Of a stretch of DNA of 64,000 nucleotides, positions 1-12,800 are shown piece after piece. The stretch comes from Brachypodius melanocephalos. Taxonomy: Eukaryota; Chordata; Aves; Passeriformes; Pycnonotidae. The position numbers and the translations under genes are program-made. Below the pieces are notes generated by a model, which saw nothing but the letters and a program-made list of their open reading frames with translations, was not told where the DNA came from and searched no databases. Each line of letters opens with the position of its first letter. Within the stretch, counting starts at the first letter, position 1. The stretch lies in assembly GCA_013398615.1 (NCBI GenBank), contig VZSR01000479.1, forward strand, positions 5,262,767-5,326,766, written 5' to 3'.

Positions 1-46
1 GTGTGTCTCTGTGTGTCTCTGTGTGTGTCTCTGTGTGTGTGTGTGC
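1..46. repeat. GT/TC-rich microsatellite
   Basis: Imperfect array of GTGTGTCTCT-like units that becomes pure GT before ending at GTGCAG. It is cut by the left edge of the window, so its full length is unknown. Confidence 0.9.
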
Positions 47-859
47 AGGTTTTAAAATTTCTTTCAGTTGATGTTTTTGCAGGAAAGCTGTGAGGGAAGA
101 GGCATGGAGCACTCTGGCTGAGCAAGGAGAAGGAAGGAATGAGACTGCTCCTTAGGGACACTGGGAAGGGAATGAATTGCCTTTTCAGTTTTGCATCTTT
201 TCTCCCACCTGTCACTATTGCACTGCCTCTCTGACAGTCATACAGGTGTTAACAGTACATACACATGGACACAGACGTGTGCCTTCCAGTCCTGGGTGGC
301 TGCAGGATTCAGGCAGCTGCTCTGTGCTCAGACAGGTGAATGTGCTGTGCCCACGGGGACCCTGGGCTCTGCTGCTTTGGCTTTTCTTGCTTGTCAGTGC
401 CAAAAGCAAAGATCAAGCACAAGAGCAAATGAGCTGGGGGGGTTTGGGACGCTGCATTCCTGCCGACAAGCGCCACTGAGCCTTGGAGTGAACTTGAGCA
501 GCATCCCCTGTGCTTTATGGTAGCAAGGGAACAGCCTGGGCTGCCTTTCCCTCTGTGTCTGTGGGAGGGCAGCTGTTGGGATGGCATCCTGTGCATGGAC
601 AGGAGCTGGGCTGTGTGGGGAATGAGGGACTTGAGTTCCCGCAGGTTACACCTCTTGGGAGGTGATATCATGCCACTTAGAGCCAAGCCCTGCTGCTATT
701 CTGCTGCACAGACTGTGTAGGAAGGCTCTGTCCCTTCCCTTTGCCTCCACTGCTGTACTGCTTTCCTGGAGTTATTTTCATTTTAGCTGTATGCCAAGTC
801 TAAGGCTTCAAGGATTTTTCTGCACTGACCTTTAAATCCCTTCCCTGGTCAATATGATG
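47..859. other. Non-coding unique sequence
   Basis: No gene recognised. Open frames of 60-125 codons occur on both strands, overlap each other, and resemble no family I know, which is expected by chance. No simple repeat or CR1 tail is visible. The right end runs into an old LINE remnant. Confidence 0.6.
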
Positions 860-1140
860 CATCACCATTCAGTATAATATCCTTCTGTCTGGTTTGCTGG
901 CCCCAGACTTATTATTTTATGTTTCTCTACATTAAACTGCATTTTCCATTCACTGGCCCTGGCAACCAGTGGATTGAAATCCCTTGTTCCTCGTTATTTG
1001 TTCCCTCTCCAATTTGGTGCCCTCCACAAACTTTGGGAGTTGTGGAGGCATTTTCATTCAAGTCATTTGCAGGTATTATAAATGAGGGAAGTCCCTTGGT
1101 GTTCTCATTTGTTGAGCCTTTACAATATAGGATTACCTTT
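860..1140 (-). mobile_element. Ancient CR1/L3-type LINE remnant (reverse-transcriptase region)
   Basis: Read on the minus strand, this resembles the reverse-transcriptase part of old amniote CR1/L3 elements. The segment near 1010-1045 is a decayed version of the block encoding the FADDTKL active-site motif: the minus strand reads F-V-E-G-T-K-L, so the catalytic aspartates are gone. The minus-strand sequence before it keeps traces of the N-D-L stretch that normally precedes the motif, and the part after it (near 940-970) resembles the following V-N-G block. Stops and frame changes show it is long dead. Boundaries are approximate. The family assignment comes from remembered consensus text, not a search. 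Confidence 0.7.
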
Positions 1141-1566
1141 TCAAAGGAGGATGCAGAAGTTTAGCAGCAGGGCTGGTGGATATTAACAGATATCTCTTGC
1201 TACAGATCTTCTCAAAGACACTGCAGCTGTCACTGAGGCTTTCTTACTTTGCACAGATGAAGACTGCAAGTCAGGCTTTGCTAAAATCGCTCTTGGGTGT
1301 AAGGTCTGTGAAATATGGAGAAAGGAAAAGGGGAAGGGAGTGAAGCATCAGGAACAGCAGCTGAATAAGGAGTGGAATTATGGGAAAATAGGAATCCGGG
1401 GTACCTGAAGAAATGCTCTGAGAAGCAAAGGGAACTTGAATGTGGCCAAAAAAAGGAAACATTTTCTCTCTATTGATGAGTTTATGTGACCTTGGTATGT
1501 ACATCACCCTTGCTTTTACTCCACTACCTGCCTGTGGTCTCCTGGCAGATATTTTCTCATGCTGTA

Positions 1567-1598
<32 letters not shown>

Positions 1599-2750
1599 TT
1601 GTAAGCCCCAAAGCTGCAAAACCAACTGGAGCTCTGAGCCTGTGTCCTGATCCCAGGCCAGTGCTACCACAGAGCCAGCACAGCTCAGCCCGCCAGCCCG
1701 GCCACCAGCCTACAGTGACAGCACAAACCAGCTCCAAACCCCGATTCCTTGGGGATGTTTACAGCCACTTCCAAACCACAGAAGGAAACAAGAATGTCTC
1801 CCCATCAGCTGTGCAGGTTTTATTAAGTATGTGTTTTGGTTGGAAGCCAAAGTGCACTCGGCTGTTTTATCAGTGTTTATTCCTGTCTTTCACAGCCTTT
1901 ATCAGTTATCCCCATCAGACCTGTGAGCACTTCGAAGGCTGAGTCACACAAATAAGGCTTTTATCTGCAGTCAAATCTATAATCAGGCAACAAAACCCCC
2001 TCGCCTCACTTCTATTTAGGGTCCCAACTCAGCTCTTACAGAAAAGGGACTTAGAAAGGAATTTCAGTAATTATGCTCTCCCTTCCATCCCCCAGATGTT
2101 GCTGCCTGATACAGGTACCTGTGGGTACTTGAAAAGAGCCCTCAGAGATGCGGTCTCTTTCATGGAAGACTTTTAGGAAAGTGAACTTTAACTTCTAAAC
2201 TTCCCTATGAAAAACAGATCCATGTTAAGTTTGATACCGTTTGCCTCAGGATGATCTCAGCTCTTAAAATATGATGGGTTTAGTCAGATTAAGAACCTAT
2301 ATTGTTGCTGAAGAGAAAGAAGGGTGCCTCTTTAATTGCAGCCCAAATCTACCTAACAATTGCCACATGTTGAGCAAGATTTAAGAGTTATTAAATATGA
2401 AAGCCACTATTGCTCCTCCACTACGAGCAGCCTTTGTTTTTTAAACCTGGAAAGCACTAAGTATAAGGGGGAGGGAAATGTAAAAAACAAACCAAAAAAA
2501 TCAATCCTGCTGAAAACTGAAATCTGAAGGGGTACATCTCCTTGTTGGTGTTAGTGCAATGCATTTCTCTCTGCTGCAGCAATTCCTGCATTGAGTGAAA
2601 TGAACTGCTAGTGGGTCTGGTGACCTTATTCCTAGATAAACTCAGTTATTGGTTTGTTATTGCCATCTGTTATTGGAGATTATTTACAAGCAATGGATTG
2701 ATAACTTGATCAGAGCTGTGCTAAGCAAAGTCTCCTCTACCTGGTGTTGG
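1141..2750. other. Non-coding unique sequence, AT-rich
   Basis: No gene recognised. It includes an A-rich tract at 1569-1598. The stretch around 1830-2010 is rich in TTTATC and TTTATT motifs and has the look of a conserved non-coding element, but nothing in a single sequence proves conservation. Confidence 0.5.
1569..1598. repeat. Poly(A) tract
   Basis: Thirty bases of A interrupted by one G at 1588. No upstream AATAAA-bearing retrocopy and no flanking target-site duplication were recognised, so I treat it as a simple homopolymer rather than a retroposed tail. Confidence 0.9.
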
Positions 2751-5100
2751 GTGTAGCAGCCAGGGCTGGTGATCTGCTGTGCTTGCCCCAGCTCCAGGCA
2801 GAAAGAGTCTTGTGCAGCTCTGCAGCCTGGCACAGGCCAACAGAGCCCCCCAGGACCCCTCTCCTTCCTTAAACCTCTCCTACTCTTTGGACTATCAGTG
2901 GAAAGAGTATCCTGGAGAAAGAAGTTACCATTGCTGTGGATGTTTGGCTTTCCCTTGTAACTGTGCAGGTAAGCAGGTCTGAAACACCTGAAGCCTGGCA
3001 TGGTGCTGGTTACCATCTCTGGAGGAAGATGAGGACTGCCTGAACACTCTTGTCCTCAGGGCCAAGAGCCCCATATGCCCTGGAGCATGGCAGCAGCTGG
3101 GCACGAAGAACCAGGGTGCTCCTTGTACTAGGACAGTGTTGTCACATTGCTGTCACATTCCCTCTGTTCTCTGGTGTCCTGTCTCTTGTCTCCCCCGAGC
3201 AAAGCCTGTGGCTGGCTCAGGAACAGAGGCCTGGCAGGCAGGTTAGATCAGCCCATTGCTGATGCCATCACTTTGGGCAACTTGGCTTTCAAAGCTGAGC
3301 CCAGTCCAAAATGCTGGTCCCACCCCCAGGGCAGGCAGGAGGCAGCAGGGAGGGCAGACCCTGCACCCCCTCAGCTGCTGGAAGGAGCTCCAACAGGCAG
3401 CATGCTCACCTTCCTCACTGTGCCTGAGAGCTTCTGCAGGGATGTGTCTGTTTTAGGGAGCTCTATGCCCACTTGGCATCTGTCTGTGCTGCAAGTTCCT
3501 CTCTGCTGTTTAGGACACTGGTTCTCTGGATAGCTGGGCTGGCTGGATGCCAGAGCCCTGATGCTGGTCTGGAAGGATCCTCAAAGTGGAACACTCTCTT
3601 CTTCCCTAGTTGTGAGCAGAACAGCCCAGATCCTTCAACCAACTTCTATCCATTTCTCAGCAAAGTGAATTTTCCACTGAATCTCCGATAATCTTTTACT
3701 TTTTCACATTAAGGGTAAACCCCCAATGTGGAACAGACACTCTGCTGGGCTGTGGTGCCTCTCTGGGAAATAACCTGCATGACTGGAGCTATCAAATTCA
3801 GTCCAAACCAACAATCCAGGCTGTCTGCTCAGCTAACTGAGACCACAGGATACAGCTGTGTTGGAGGATGGAGCAGCCCTAAAACAGGTCAAGGCAATAA
3901 AGGGGTGTTTTTACAAATCATCTGTTATAACTTGCAGGAGGTTAATGTTGGGTCAGAAGGAGAGTTACAGCTACTGTCTCTTAAAAAAAGAGAAAAAGAA
4001 AAACCTAAACCATGATTTTCAGAGGTCAGTGATTAAATTTCTTTTTGGATGTTAGCCCTCTACTCCCTTTCCACTGTGCTTGATAGTATTTCAAAGAGAT
4101 CTTCAGCCTCTAGCAGCAGGATTTTAAAGTTATGGCAATACAGCTTTCATACAATCCATTATTCATTTTTCTCTCTCTCCATTTAGCAGTCCTGGCAGCT
4201 AAGTAAGATGGTAGAGTTTAGGGCAGGGACCACTGCACATATTTGCAGTCTGGCAAGAGAACTCTGCAAAGTCTCTCAGGCTACAGGGAAAGCAATTTTC
4301 ATCTTCCCTCCAGCTCAGTAAAGTAAACCCCAGCTCCTAATTTTCAACCAAGGGATCACAATGGTTGGATTTTTTGTGTCTGTTCTCAGACACACCCCTA
4401 TAAATCTGGAGATGTTTACAGAGCTGGGAGCTCAGTTCCCTCTTTGGCAAGGTGTGAGGAAGGGGAAAGCAGTCGCCTATATACTACGGTTTTCAGCTTC
4501 CTTTTCTACAGGGCTCACAGAAGTCATTTGCTCCTCCTGAGCACCTTGGGTTGGCTCAGCATTGCCCCTGAGACACCTGCAGGGAAACACTCCTGCAGTG
4601 CATTATCCAGCCTCTTTCTCCACTGTCCTCAAAAACTTTTTCTACAGCCTAAAATCCCCCCAACAAATTACAATAAGTGCTGACAAGAAAAAATTAGACC
4701 CCTTCACTCTTAAGGTGGGTGGAATTGTTGTTTAGGGTATGACATTGTAGTCAGGATCCCAGGTTTGCCTTTGTCCATTCTGTCATGTGTCCTTGGATCG
4801 TACTTTGCCAGACATGATCATCATGTTCTTGAAATTTCTTTGACCAACAGGACCAGCTTTCAGAACAAAGCCAGATCATTGTTCTTTTTCCATCCCCATG
4901 GCAGAGCTAGAAAGCTGGGAGAGATATTTTGTGACTAATCGCCATGGGAAAGGGAATAATTGGGGCATTTTGGGAATAAACCAACTTTCCTGAACTTTCA
5001 CTCTTTGGTTCCACTCTTCTCCCCAACAATAAAACAGATCTTCAGTTATTGTGCTAACAATTGAATTGACATGAAATTGGCATTGTTTCTTCTTCTTTCT
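2751..5100. other. Non-coding sequence, GC-richer at left
   Basis: The part from 2751 to about 3560 is GC-richer than its surroundings and carries many overlapping short open frames on both strands, none recognisable. A 70-base plus-strand block at 2899-2968 has an acceptor-like and a donor-like boundary and is discussed under findings. From 3560 to 5100 nothing is recognised. Confidence 0.5.
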
Positions 5101-8100
5101 CTTCTCCTTCATTTTATTTTTTAATTTTTAAACTTTCCTTTATTATAAAATTCCAACTTCCAACTGACCCTTGAATAATTGGTTTTGTTTCAGGGGTTAT
5201 TTGAGGTCTAAATGAGCCCAGTGACATCTGTTTAATTTTAGGTACTTGGAAAATATTCTAAAATTAATGAAATCCAAATGTACAGCAAACTAATAGAACA
5301 ATTTTATTTATTAAAAAGATAGTTAAAAATAATTCTAAACATTTCAAGAAAACAAAAGAGGTGAATGGCATTTGTCACTGTTTAAATTGTACTTATTATA
5401 TTACATTTCAGTGAAATGCCCTCTTGACCTTCCACAGTTTGTTCGATTTCCTCGTCAGTCTGCTTCCAGCTAATTTGTTTTGACATAAACAAAAAGAAAA
5501 GGACTCAAGAATCAAATGCAGTCATCCACTATTTGGGGTCTCAGTGCTGATTATAGCCAGATACAAATAAGAATGGATGGAACTTGCTAAAAGCAGGACC
5601 ATGTTATTAATTCTTCATGAATATTTGGATGGTCATGGGAAATGTATGAAGCGACACAAATCTCAAATGTGTCACAAAATGCAGCTTGAGTGCTCATTCC
5701 TTTCCAAAATGTGGTTTGAAATGTCGTTGAAATGCGTGATTTGCAGTTTTCCTCTTTTAGCAGGTTTTAGTCCTCCTCCTCGTGCTGCAGAAATGTTAGG
5801 TGGCTTAAGCGAGCAAACACAACTCACAGGTGAGGAAAGGTGATTTATCCTTTTCAAGCACTTGATTTGCTACATGTACTCTTTTGAGAGGAATGCTTAG
5901 CCAGAGGAATTACACAGACATCACAGATCATCCAGGAGAGAATTTCTGCAAACTTTTTAATATCCTTAATGGAACTGGTGCCAAGATTGTATTCAACTAT
6001 CACCTCTCCTGTGGTGTAAAGCCCTCCAAAACTAATACAAATTATAGTTTGTGGGAATATGTATACACACATATAATATATGTATTTTTATAGGAAATAA
6101 AATGGGGTTTTACAGTACTTTGTACACCACGGTATTGTAAAGCATGTGGTAAGTAGCAAATTGGGCAGCAGGAGTGACTCTGCTGGTAAGCATGACACTG
6201 TCAGTGACAGAGGTGAAAATTCCCACACATCTCCACCTTTAAAAAGGAAATAAAACTCAATAGTGTGGGAAGAGTCTCCCTCAGCCTTACAGCACATCTC
6301 AGGAATATTTCAAACTGTTTAGGAAAGGCTTCTCTACATAGAAACAGAATGTATCCAGGGTGGAGTGTGTGCTTCTGTTTCATTTACAGCCTCACAGGAA
6401 TGACAGTGACCATGACCCAGGTGTGGCACCTGGGAATACACTGCTGAGTATCTGAATGCAGGGAATTTTCAAAGTTGCTTTCTCTTTCTGGGACACCAAC
6501 TGGACTCCTAGGTCATTTCTGAAGCAGAATGGCAACTCTCCTTTTGGAATACAGAAGTGTGGAAAGGTAAAATTAGGGTTAGGATTCTGGAAACCTTTTA
6601 CAAATTATGGGGCACGGAATGGCTCAGAGAGGGGATCAGTCTAGGTAGCTCCTTTTATTTCCACCCAGCTTTTTTTATGAGCAAAGGAAACCAGAATTAT
6701 TAATAAATCTGAAGAGCCATTTGTGCTGATAACAAACCTTGCATGGAGGTAATTTAGTCCATGCATGGATATTGCTCTCTTCTGGTCTGTGGATTAGATA
6801 TATGTTCTTCCTGTTTAGAAAAGGCCAATGAAGAATCAATATTATACATGTCTTCTGGCATATCTCCAGTTATCATATTTGAGGTCATTCATATTGGAGA
6901 GCTTTTTCTGGTTGGTCTTTACAGTATCCTTTTGCACTGACTTCTCTTGACTCCTTTGCCAGACAAAGGCATTAATGTGAGAGGTCTACTTTTCACTCTT
7001 AGAGTTTACCACTGTTGTTGAAGGCCAGCTTTTTCTGAGGTAAAGGTTATCCTCAGATGGTACCTAGTTCCTGTCACTCAAAAGGCAAAAGCAGTCTAAC
7101 GTGTTTCCAAATTCTCTGAATTTTGTTGTCAATTAGTTTGGTACTTTCCCAAGCATCTGTGGATGTTTGAAAAGAAGACCCTCACCTTGCACAGAAACTG
7201 CTGGCAATTTTTTGTGAAATTCCAAGATTCCAAGGGTTGGGCAGAATCCACTCTGGTGCCTGTGAAATCTCTCAAGTTCGTGAGAATCACTGATTTACTG
7301 CTAACAGTAAATTAGGCTAAAGCTGACAGATGCATGAAAGATTGGTGGAATCAGAGCAATCAGCATCCTCCTGGAAGCTGGATGTATTTGTCATACTTAC
7401 ATCTGACAACAACGTAAAACTGTTTAAGCACAGTTTATTGGACATTTCTCTGTAGTACAGGTGCTGAGCTGCAGATAACTGCGTTACGAGGCTCAGGCTT
7501 AACCTTATCATTCAGTCATTTTTAGCTCAGTTGACAGAAGGATCACTGCTGTAGCTGTAATTGGAGTTTACAATGTTTGCTAGTCTTAGGTGCCTTGTAG
7601 CTTAATGCCATAACTATAGGGACAATAAATTACACGGTCATTAGAGGGCTTTAGCTATTCATATAGTATTAGGCATAAGAAGGACAGTAACATTTCTCTA
7701 ATAACACATAAAATGTATATTCGAATTAAAACCATAATAGGATAGACTTGGCATTACATTACAGCCTCTCATGAATTTCACTGCTTAGAAATTATTACCG
7801 TTAAAATCATGGTTTCAAAGACTTGCACACAGGGATAATAAATTCTCCCAAGCAGGTTTAGAGAGAAGCACTGAGCCCTCATGGAGAAAGACTGTGCCTT
7901 AAAGCCTGGAAAATTCAGCCCCTGAGCAAAGGTTTGAGGGGTTGGATTTCTTGCTTTCCTTTTTTGCTCCCTGCCCTTGGCTGGTTCCCAAACCAAGTGT
8001 GGCTTAATTAAAAGCAATTGAGCAAACAAAAAGTAGTCAGAAATGATATTTAGAGGCTTTTATCTTCCTCTAGAAGGAGTTCTCCCCCTGTATGTTACTA

Positions 8101-8408
8101 TGGGTTTTGTTGTATTTTTTGGGAGACTTATTTGAAGGGAGGTTGAAACCATCTTATTTTAAAACCCCAATCTGTTTTCTGTCCTTGATATGTGCAGATT
8201 TTCTTTTACTAAAAGGCAGCTCAAAAGAGGGTAGTGAGAGAATGACTTTGTCCAAAGAACAGTTTAATGCAACACATCCTCCAGTGTTCAGCACAGTTCC
8301 TAGCACTCCTTTCCCTCACCACTGATGTCCTCAAGGGCAGCACACAACTGCTCTGTGTGTGCATTCAGACATCAGAGCTCGGTATATTCATTATCTCGAG
8401 GGTATAAT
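5101..8408. other. Non-coding AT-rich sequence, possible conserved element near 7550-7770
   Basis: No gene recognised. The stretch 5100-5420 is very AT-rich. The stretch 7550-7770 has unusually even composition, no repeat signature, and several TAAT and ATTA cores plus an ACAATAAATT posterior-HOX-like site. It is a candidate regulatory element only by appearance. Confidence 0.45.
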
Positions 8409-8453
8409 GAATATATATATACATATACACACACACATATATATATATATGTA
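8409..8453. repeat. AT/AC compound microsatellite
   Basis: Alternating purine-pyrimidine run: an AT array, then ATAC and AC units, then a second AT array. The two AT arms are mutually complementary and could fold back. Likely polymorphic. Confidence 0.95.
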
Positions 8454-9623
8454 TTTTCAAGGTATATTTCATTTATATTTGAAGGTGTCGAGTCCTATGA
8501 AACTCAAGCCTCTGTCTCACTGCAAATAAACAAGTATGGGCTTATATGACCTTCCAGAAGAAGGCTGCTGGTCAGAATGGGACCCCCCTTTCTTTATCTG
8601 AGATTAGGCCTCCTTGTTTGTTCACCAGTCACTTCATCCTTGTAAAGCTGTGAATGATACGGAGCTGTTTGGAAGACAAACTGAACTGTGCTTCCTTGGT
8701 CAGTTCTTCACCCCTCTCTCCCTGCCCATCCTGCAATAACATCCTTAAGTCTCAGTCATTAAAATGGTTATAAATGGGCCTTGGGAGATTAGGGGTTTGC
8801 ATCACAGTTACACAAAGGTTATTTGAAGTGTGGTTAACATGGACAAGGACTTATCTCCCAAAGCTGTTTCACAACAAGCAGAACTACTAAAGGCCTCATT
8901 CCAGATTGTTAGGAGATTAGAAAGGAAAGTTAAATGGGTCCATAGAGGGCAAAATTAAACTTTTTAGAAAACAAGAATTTTTCTCAAAACAGATGCAAGG
9001 ATGGTTAAGAGATAAACTGTTTTTCCTCAGGAATCTTCAGCACCACACAAAAAACAACAACAAATAAGCAAGGCTGAAGTTACTTCCAAGATGAAGAGTA
9101 TTAGACCCTGTACTGGATTGGCAGGTGCTCCTTTCCCTAGAGGTGTAGCAGATGACAAATCTAGATGATGAAAAGGACAAAGCTGTGGCAGCAAGAGAGG
9201 CCCTCTGCAATTCCTCTCCTAGTATCACAGTATTCCCATCCCGTTTCTCCAGGGTGAGTTCTGTTTCTCAAAATAAACCATTTGGTGGTTTTGTTGCACC
9301 TTTTCCTTGACCACAATCTCCTGTGGGAACCTCCTACAGCAAAACCACCCCTGGGATTCCACCTCAGTGTCTGGTTTGTTTAGCCTGCACCATGCAGCAT
9401 CCTGCTTGTAAGGTCTTGTGTAAAAGGAGGAAGATGGATTTGCTCTCTCTTAATCCCTGAATTTTGGGGATTCAGATCCCAGCAGAGCTGGCTTTGAGGA
9501 CCGACTTGCTGATGTATCTCCTTCCTTTGGGAATGGAGACATACGGGGCAACTGTGCCTCAAAACTTGGTAAGAACCAGCCTGTGCTGTAAAAAATCCTT
9601 CTTACATTGATGAGGACTTGGAT
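8454..9623. other. Non-coding unique sequence
   Basis: No gene or repeat recognised between the microsatellite and the first CR1 tail. Confidence 0.5.
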
Positions 9624-9861
9624 CACAGAATCACAGAACACCTTGAATTGGGAGGGTCCACATGGATCATCGAGTCCAGCTCCAGGCCCTGCACAGGATA
9701 ACCCCCAAAATCTCATCAAGTGTCTTAAGAATGTCACCCTAACACTTCAGCTCTGGTAGGTTTGGGGCTGTGACCACTGCCTTGGGGAGCCTGTTCAGTG
9801 CCCAACCACTCTCTGGGGGAAGGATCCAACCTAAACCTCCTCTGATAGCACTTCATGAATG
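9624..9861 (-). mobile_element. CR1 LINE 3' fragment, 5'-truncated
   Basis: Avian CR1 tail inserted in antisense orientation. The left edge is the 3' terminus, seen as the complement of the TTCTGTGAT-type tail (CACAGAATCACAGAA). Toward the right come the CR1 landmarks: ATGGATCATCGAGTCCA, CCCTGCACAGGATA, GTGACCACTGCC, GGGAGCCTGTTCAGTGCCC and CTCTGGGGGAAG, ending near CCTAAACCTCCTCTG. It matches the subfamily with the 'ccctgcacagga' block. No open frame remains. The right boundary is approximate. Confidence 0.92.
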
Positions 9862-12800
9862 ATGTAGGCTGGATAAGACCGATCAGCTGTGAGTTACATC
9901 CTCTGACACATACCTCCACCACCCACCCCACCTCATAATTTGGGAGTTGAAGTGCAATCTGCCTTCTCTTCTATCCAAACCTTTCTGGTATATAACAAAA
10001 ATAAACAAAGAACAGCCTCCAGTGCACAGGCCAAAGATCTTATATTTGCTGCAGGAAACATACACAAGCATCTTCCAATGGAAACAGTGTGATGTCTTCT
10101 TGCATGTCCAGGGATTTTTCATTCTGTCATAACAGTGTAGTCTCTCCACTCTTCTTCATAAGCCTTTCATCCCTCTTTGCTAATGGTTTACAATATAGAA
10201 CAATTTAACTGTATATATTGATGTAAATCATGTCACCTTCTCTGTGAATTATATAAAATAATTCATACTGAAGAACTCATGGAAAGGTTTTTAAGGCTAC
10301 AATTCATCTTCTCTTTTCCATTACCCTGGGCAAGAATAAAAGCCAGATACAAATTCGGCTCTTTCCTTCAGAAAGCAAAAAATGTAGTCATTTAATACCT
10401 GAAACCAGTAGTTTCTCTACATTCATAAATTGGACTGTACAAGCTCTGAGGAAGGTGTGTTAGTCCAAACTCCCTCCATTGACATCAGTGGAACTATGGA
10501 CAGCAGACAGCATAATTTATATTATTTCTGAAGTTCCAGCTTGTCAATAATACTAAAATAATTACAGATAAACACAGATTCTTTCCAATTCTTTTCTTCT
10601 TACCCACTAAACGTTCATGTCAAGTCTAATCCGTTGGTGCCTAGTACACTTGAAAATCACTACTGGATGGTTTGACAGGAACTGCCCCTTGTCCCATCCA
10701 CCTCTGGGGTGTAGAAGCTGTTTTACCTTGGGAGTGGGGAGTCCTGCCCTAAATCCACTCTCTACTCACTGAGTGCACAGGCTTTGGATTGGTACCATGG
10801 ATTGGCAACCACTCCCCTCAAGTGGCCACCACAGCTATAACCAGGAATGACCCTGCAGATTCCCCAGGCTGGGGAAAAATATTTTTGAAATCTTTACATT
10901 CCTGCTCTTATTTGGAAAGATTCCAGACTTCTTTTAAAGGAGTCATATTTTACCCAGCTTGTGTTTTCCCATCTCAGTGTTGCCAACACTAGCCCACAGG
11001 GCAGCTGATTTGCACGTAAGGTCTGATATTGAAATACAGGCACTTAAAGAAGAATTGGGGATTTAAATTGGGTCCAATTTAGGAATATGAAATAAGACTT
11101 TCGCACATTTTTTTCTCAACCTCACCACCAAAAGTTAGATTCAGATATCCATTTAGGGGGCCACATCTGAGAAACTGGCACTATAACATATACAAGCTTA
11201 TTATGTATGCAATTATGGTCACCTAATTGTGGTATTGCACACAGGGGCAATTGCTTGGATTTCCTGTGGGGAAAATGAGCATGAGTTTGCTGTGGAACAG
11301 GAGAACATTCAAATGGCATGCAGCTGTACTTGTATCACAAAATGCATGGAAAATCCTTGATGTGGGGCATCTGTGTTAAACCAGAAAAGGAGAGCCCCAG
11401 AAACTCAGGTATTAGGAGTTAACATTATAATAGCACGACTTTTGAAATCCCTCCTTGTACTGTCACTTTAAATGTTTTATTGATTAAGGCCTAGATTACT
11501 TAACCTCAAGCCCTATATTTATATTTAGCCAAGGTAAGTTATGAGTCACAAGTAATCCTTTTGATCCAGAGGTTGCCATGGGTCACCAGAGAAATGAGTT
11601 GAGTTATAATATCCTAGCAAACTAGCCGTGTGTACGGAAGAATAAATTAAATAAAATCTCCTTCAGGAGGTCTCAGTGATTCCATACTCTGTTTCTGTTT
11701 AAGCAGAAAATGTTGTGTTTATTTGCTCTTCTCCCCCAATCTAAAACAGAAATATATTTGTGATGATGGATGCAAATACAGTCACTGCTGTTTGTAGCCA
11801 GCTAAACTGTCTTTGCACTAAGGGTGTCAGCACTTCAGTCCCAAGCTTTCAGCTGAGAACTGCTCTTTAAAAACACATGTGAATGAATTTGACTCTGGTG
11901 ACTTGTCTGTGCCGTGCTCCAGGCTGAAGTGGCATTACCAGGTGTGTTTGCATCTGTCAGATTTGGTCTGCTCTTTACTACTACACCCAAACTAAGCTGA
12001 TCTTCATAATCTTCAGTACCTGCAAAAGATGTGGAATGCTAATATGGGTCCAAGTACTCCCCTCTGTGTGCAACCAAATTCTAGCCACAATGCAGTAAAT
12101 TATTTCAGTTCTCAGGCAGGCCAAACCAGCAGACCCTAATGAGAATAGGAAATATTTTTGTTCTTGTTTATTATAGTTTTGGGCCATGTTTAACAAAGTG
12201 GTGAGTACCCACATCTCCCCTTCAAGTCCTGCAGGCCTGGCTTTGCATCATAATCTGCTTCACAGGCACAGCCACCCCTGTGCACAAAGCTGAGCCCTGC
12301 ACAAACAGTGGCAGGGGACTGAGACCTCTGCATTCTCTGGGGGAGGACACAGAGTTACTCCAGAACCTGCAAAAGCTGCGCCTGCAAATTCTCTCTCTGG
12401 ACACACAGGAAATTTTGCCTAACACTGGCCTGCTGACAGACCTTGAGCTTTAGAGCAGACATAGCCCAAGTCATAGGCCTGAATTCACTTTGAACTGAAA
12501 TTGGTATCATAAAGTAGCAGAGCCTTTTGCTTTGTTTGCTTTCTTTGGTGTGGTTTATTTTTGAAATGTATGCATATTTCCAAGAAGCATCTTGAAAATT
12601 TATTTTTATCGTGGAAATGGAATGTTTCTTGGCTTTTTGTGAGTCTGTTGGTGTACACTTATGTCCTAGATCAAGTTAGTGCCAGCAGTTGCATACCAAA
12701 ACCAGAGATTGGAACAGATGTGGCTTCCCATCCAAAGCAGGTAGACCTTGCCCATATGAAGCTGGATGACCAGAGGCTCACAGGAGGGTCTACTGACTTT

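Noticed and set aside
1569..1598. Poly(A) tract as the tail of a processed pseudogene
   Set aside because: No gene-like sequence or target-site duplication was seen upstream, and processed pseudogenes are rare in birds because CR1 does not use poly(A) tails.
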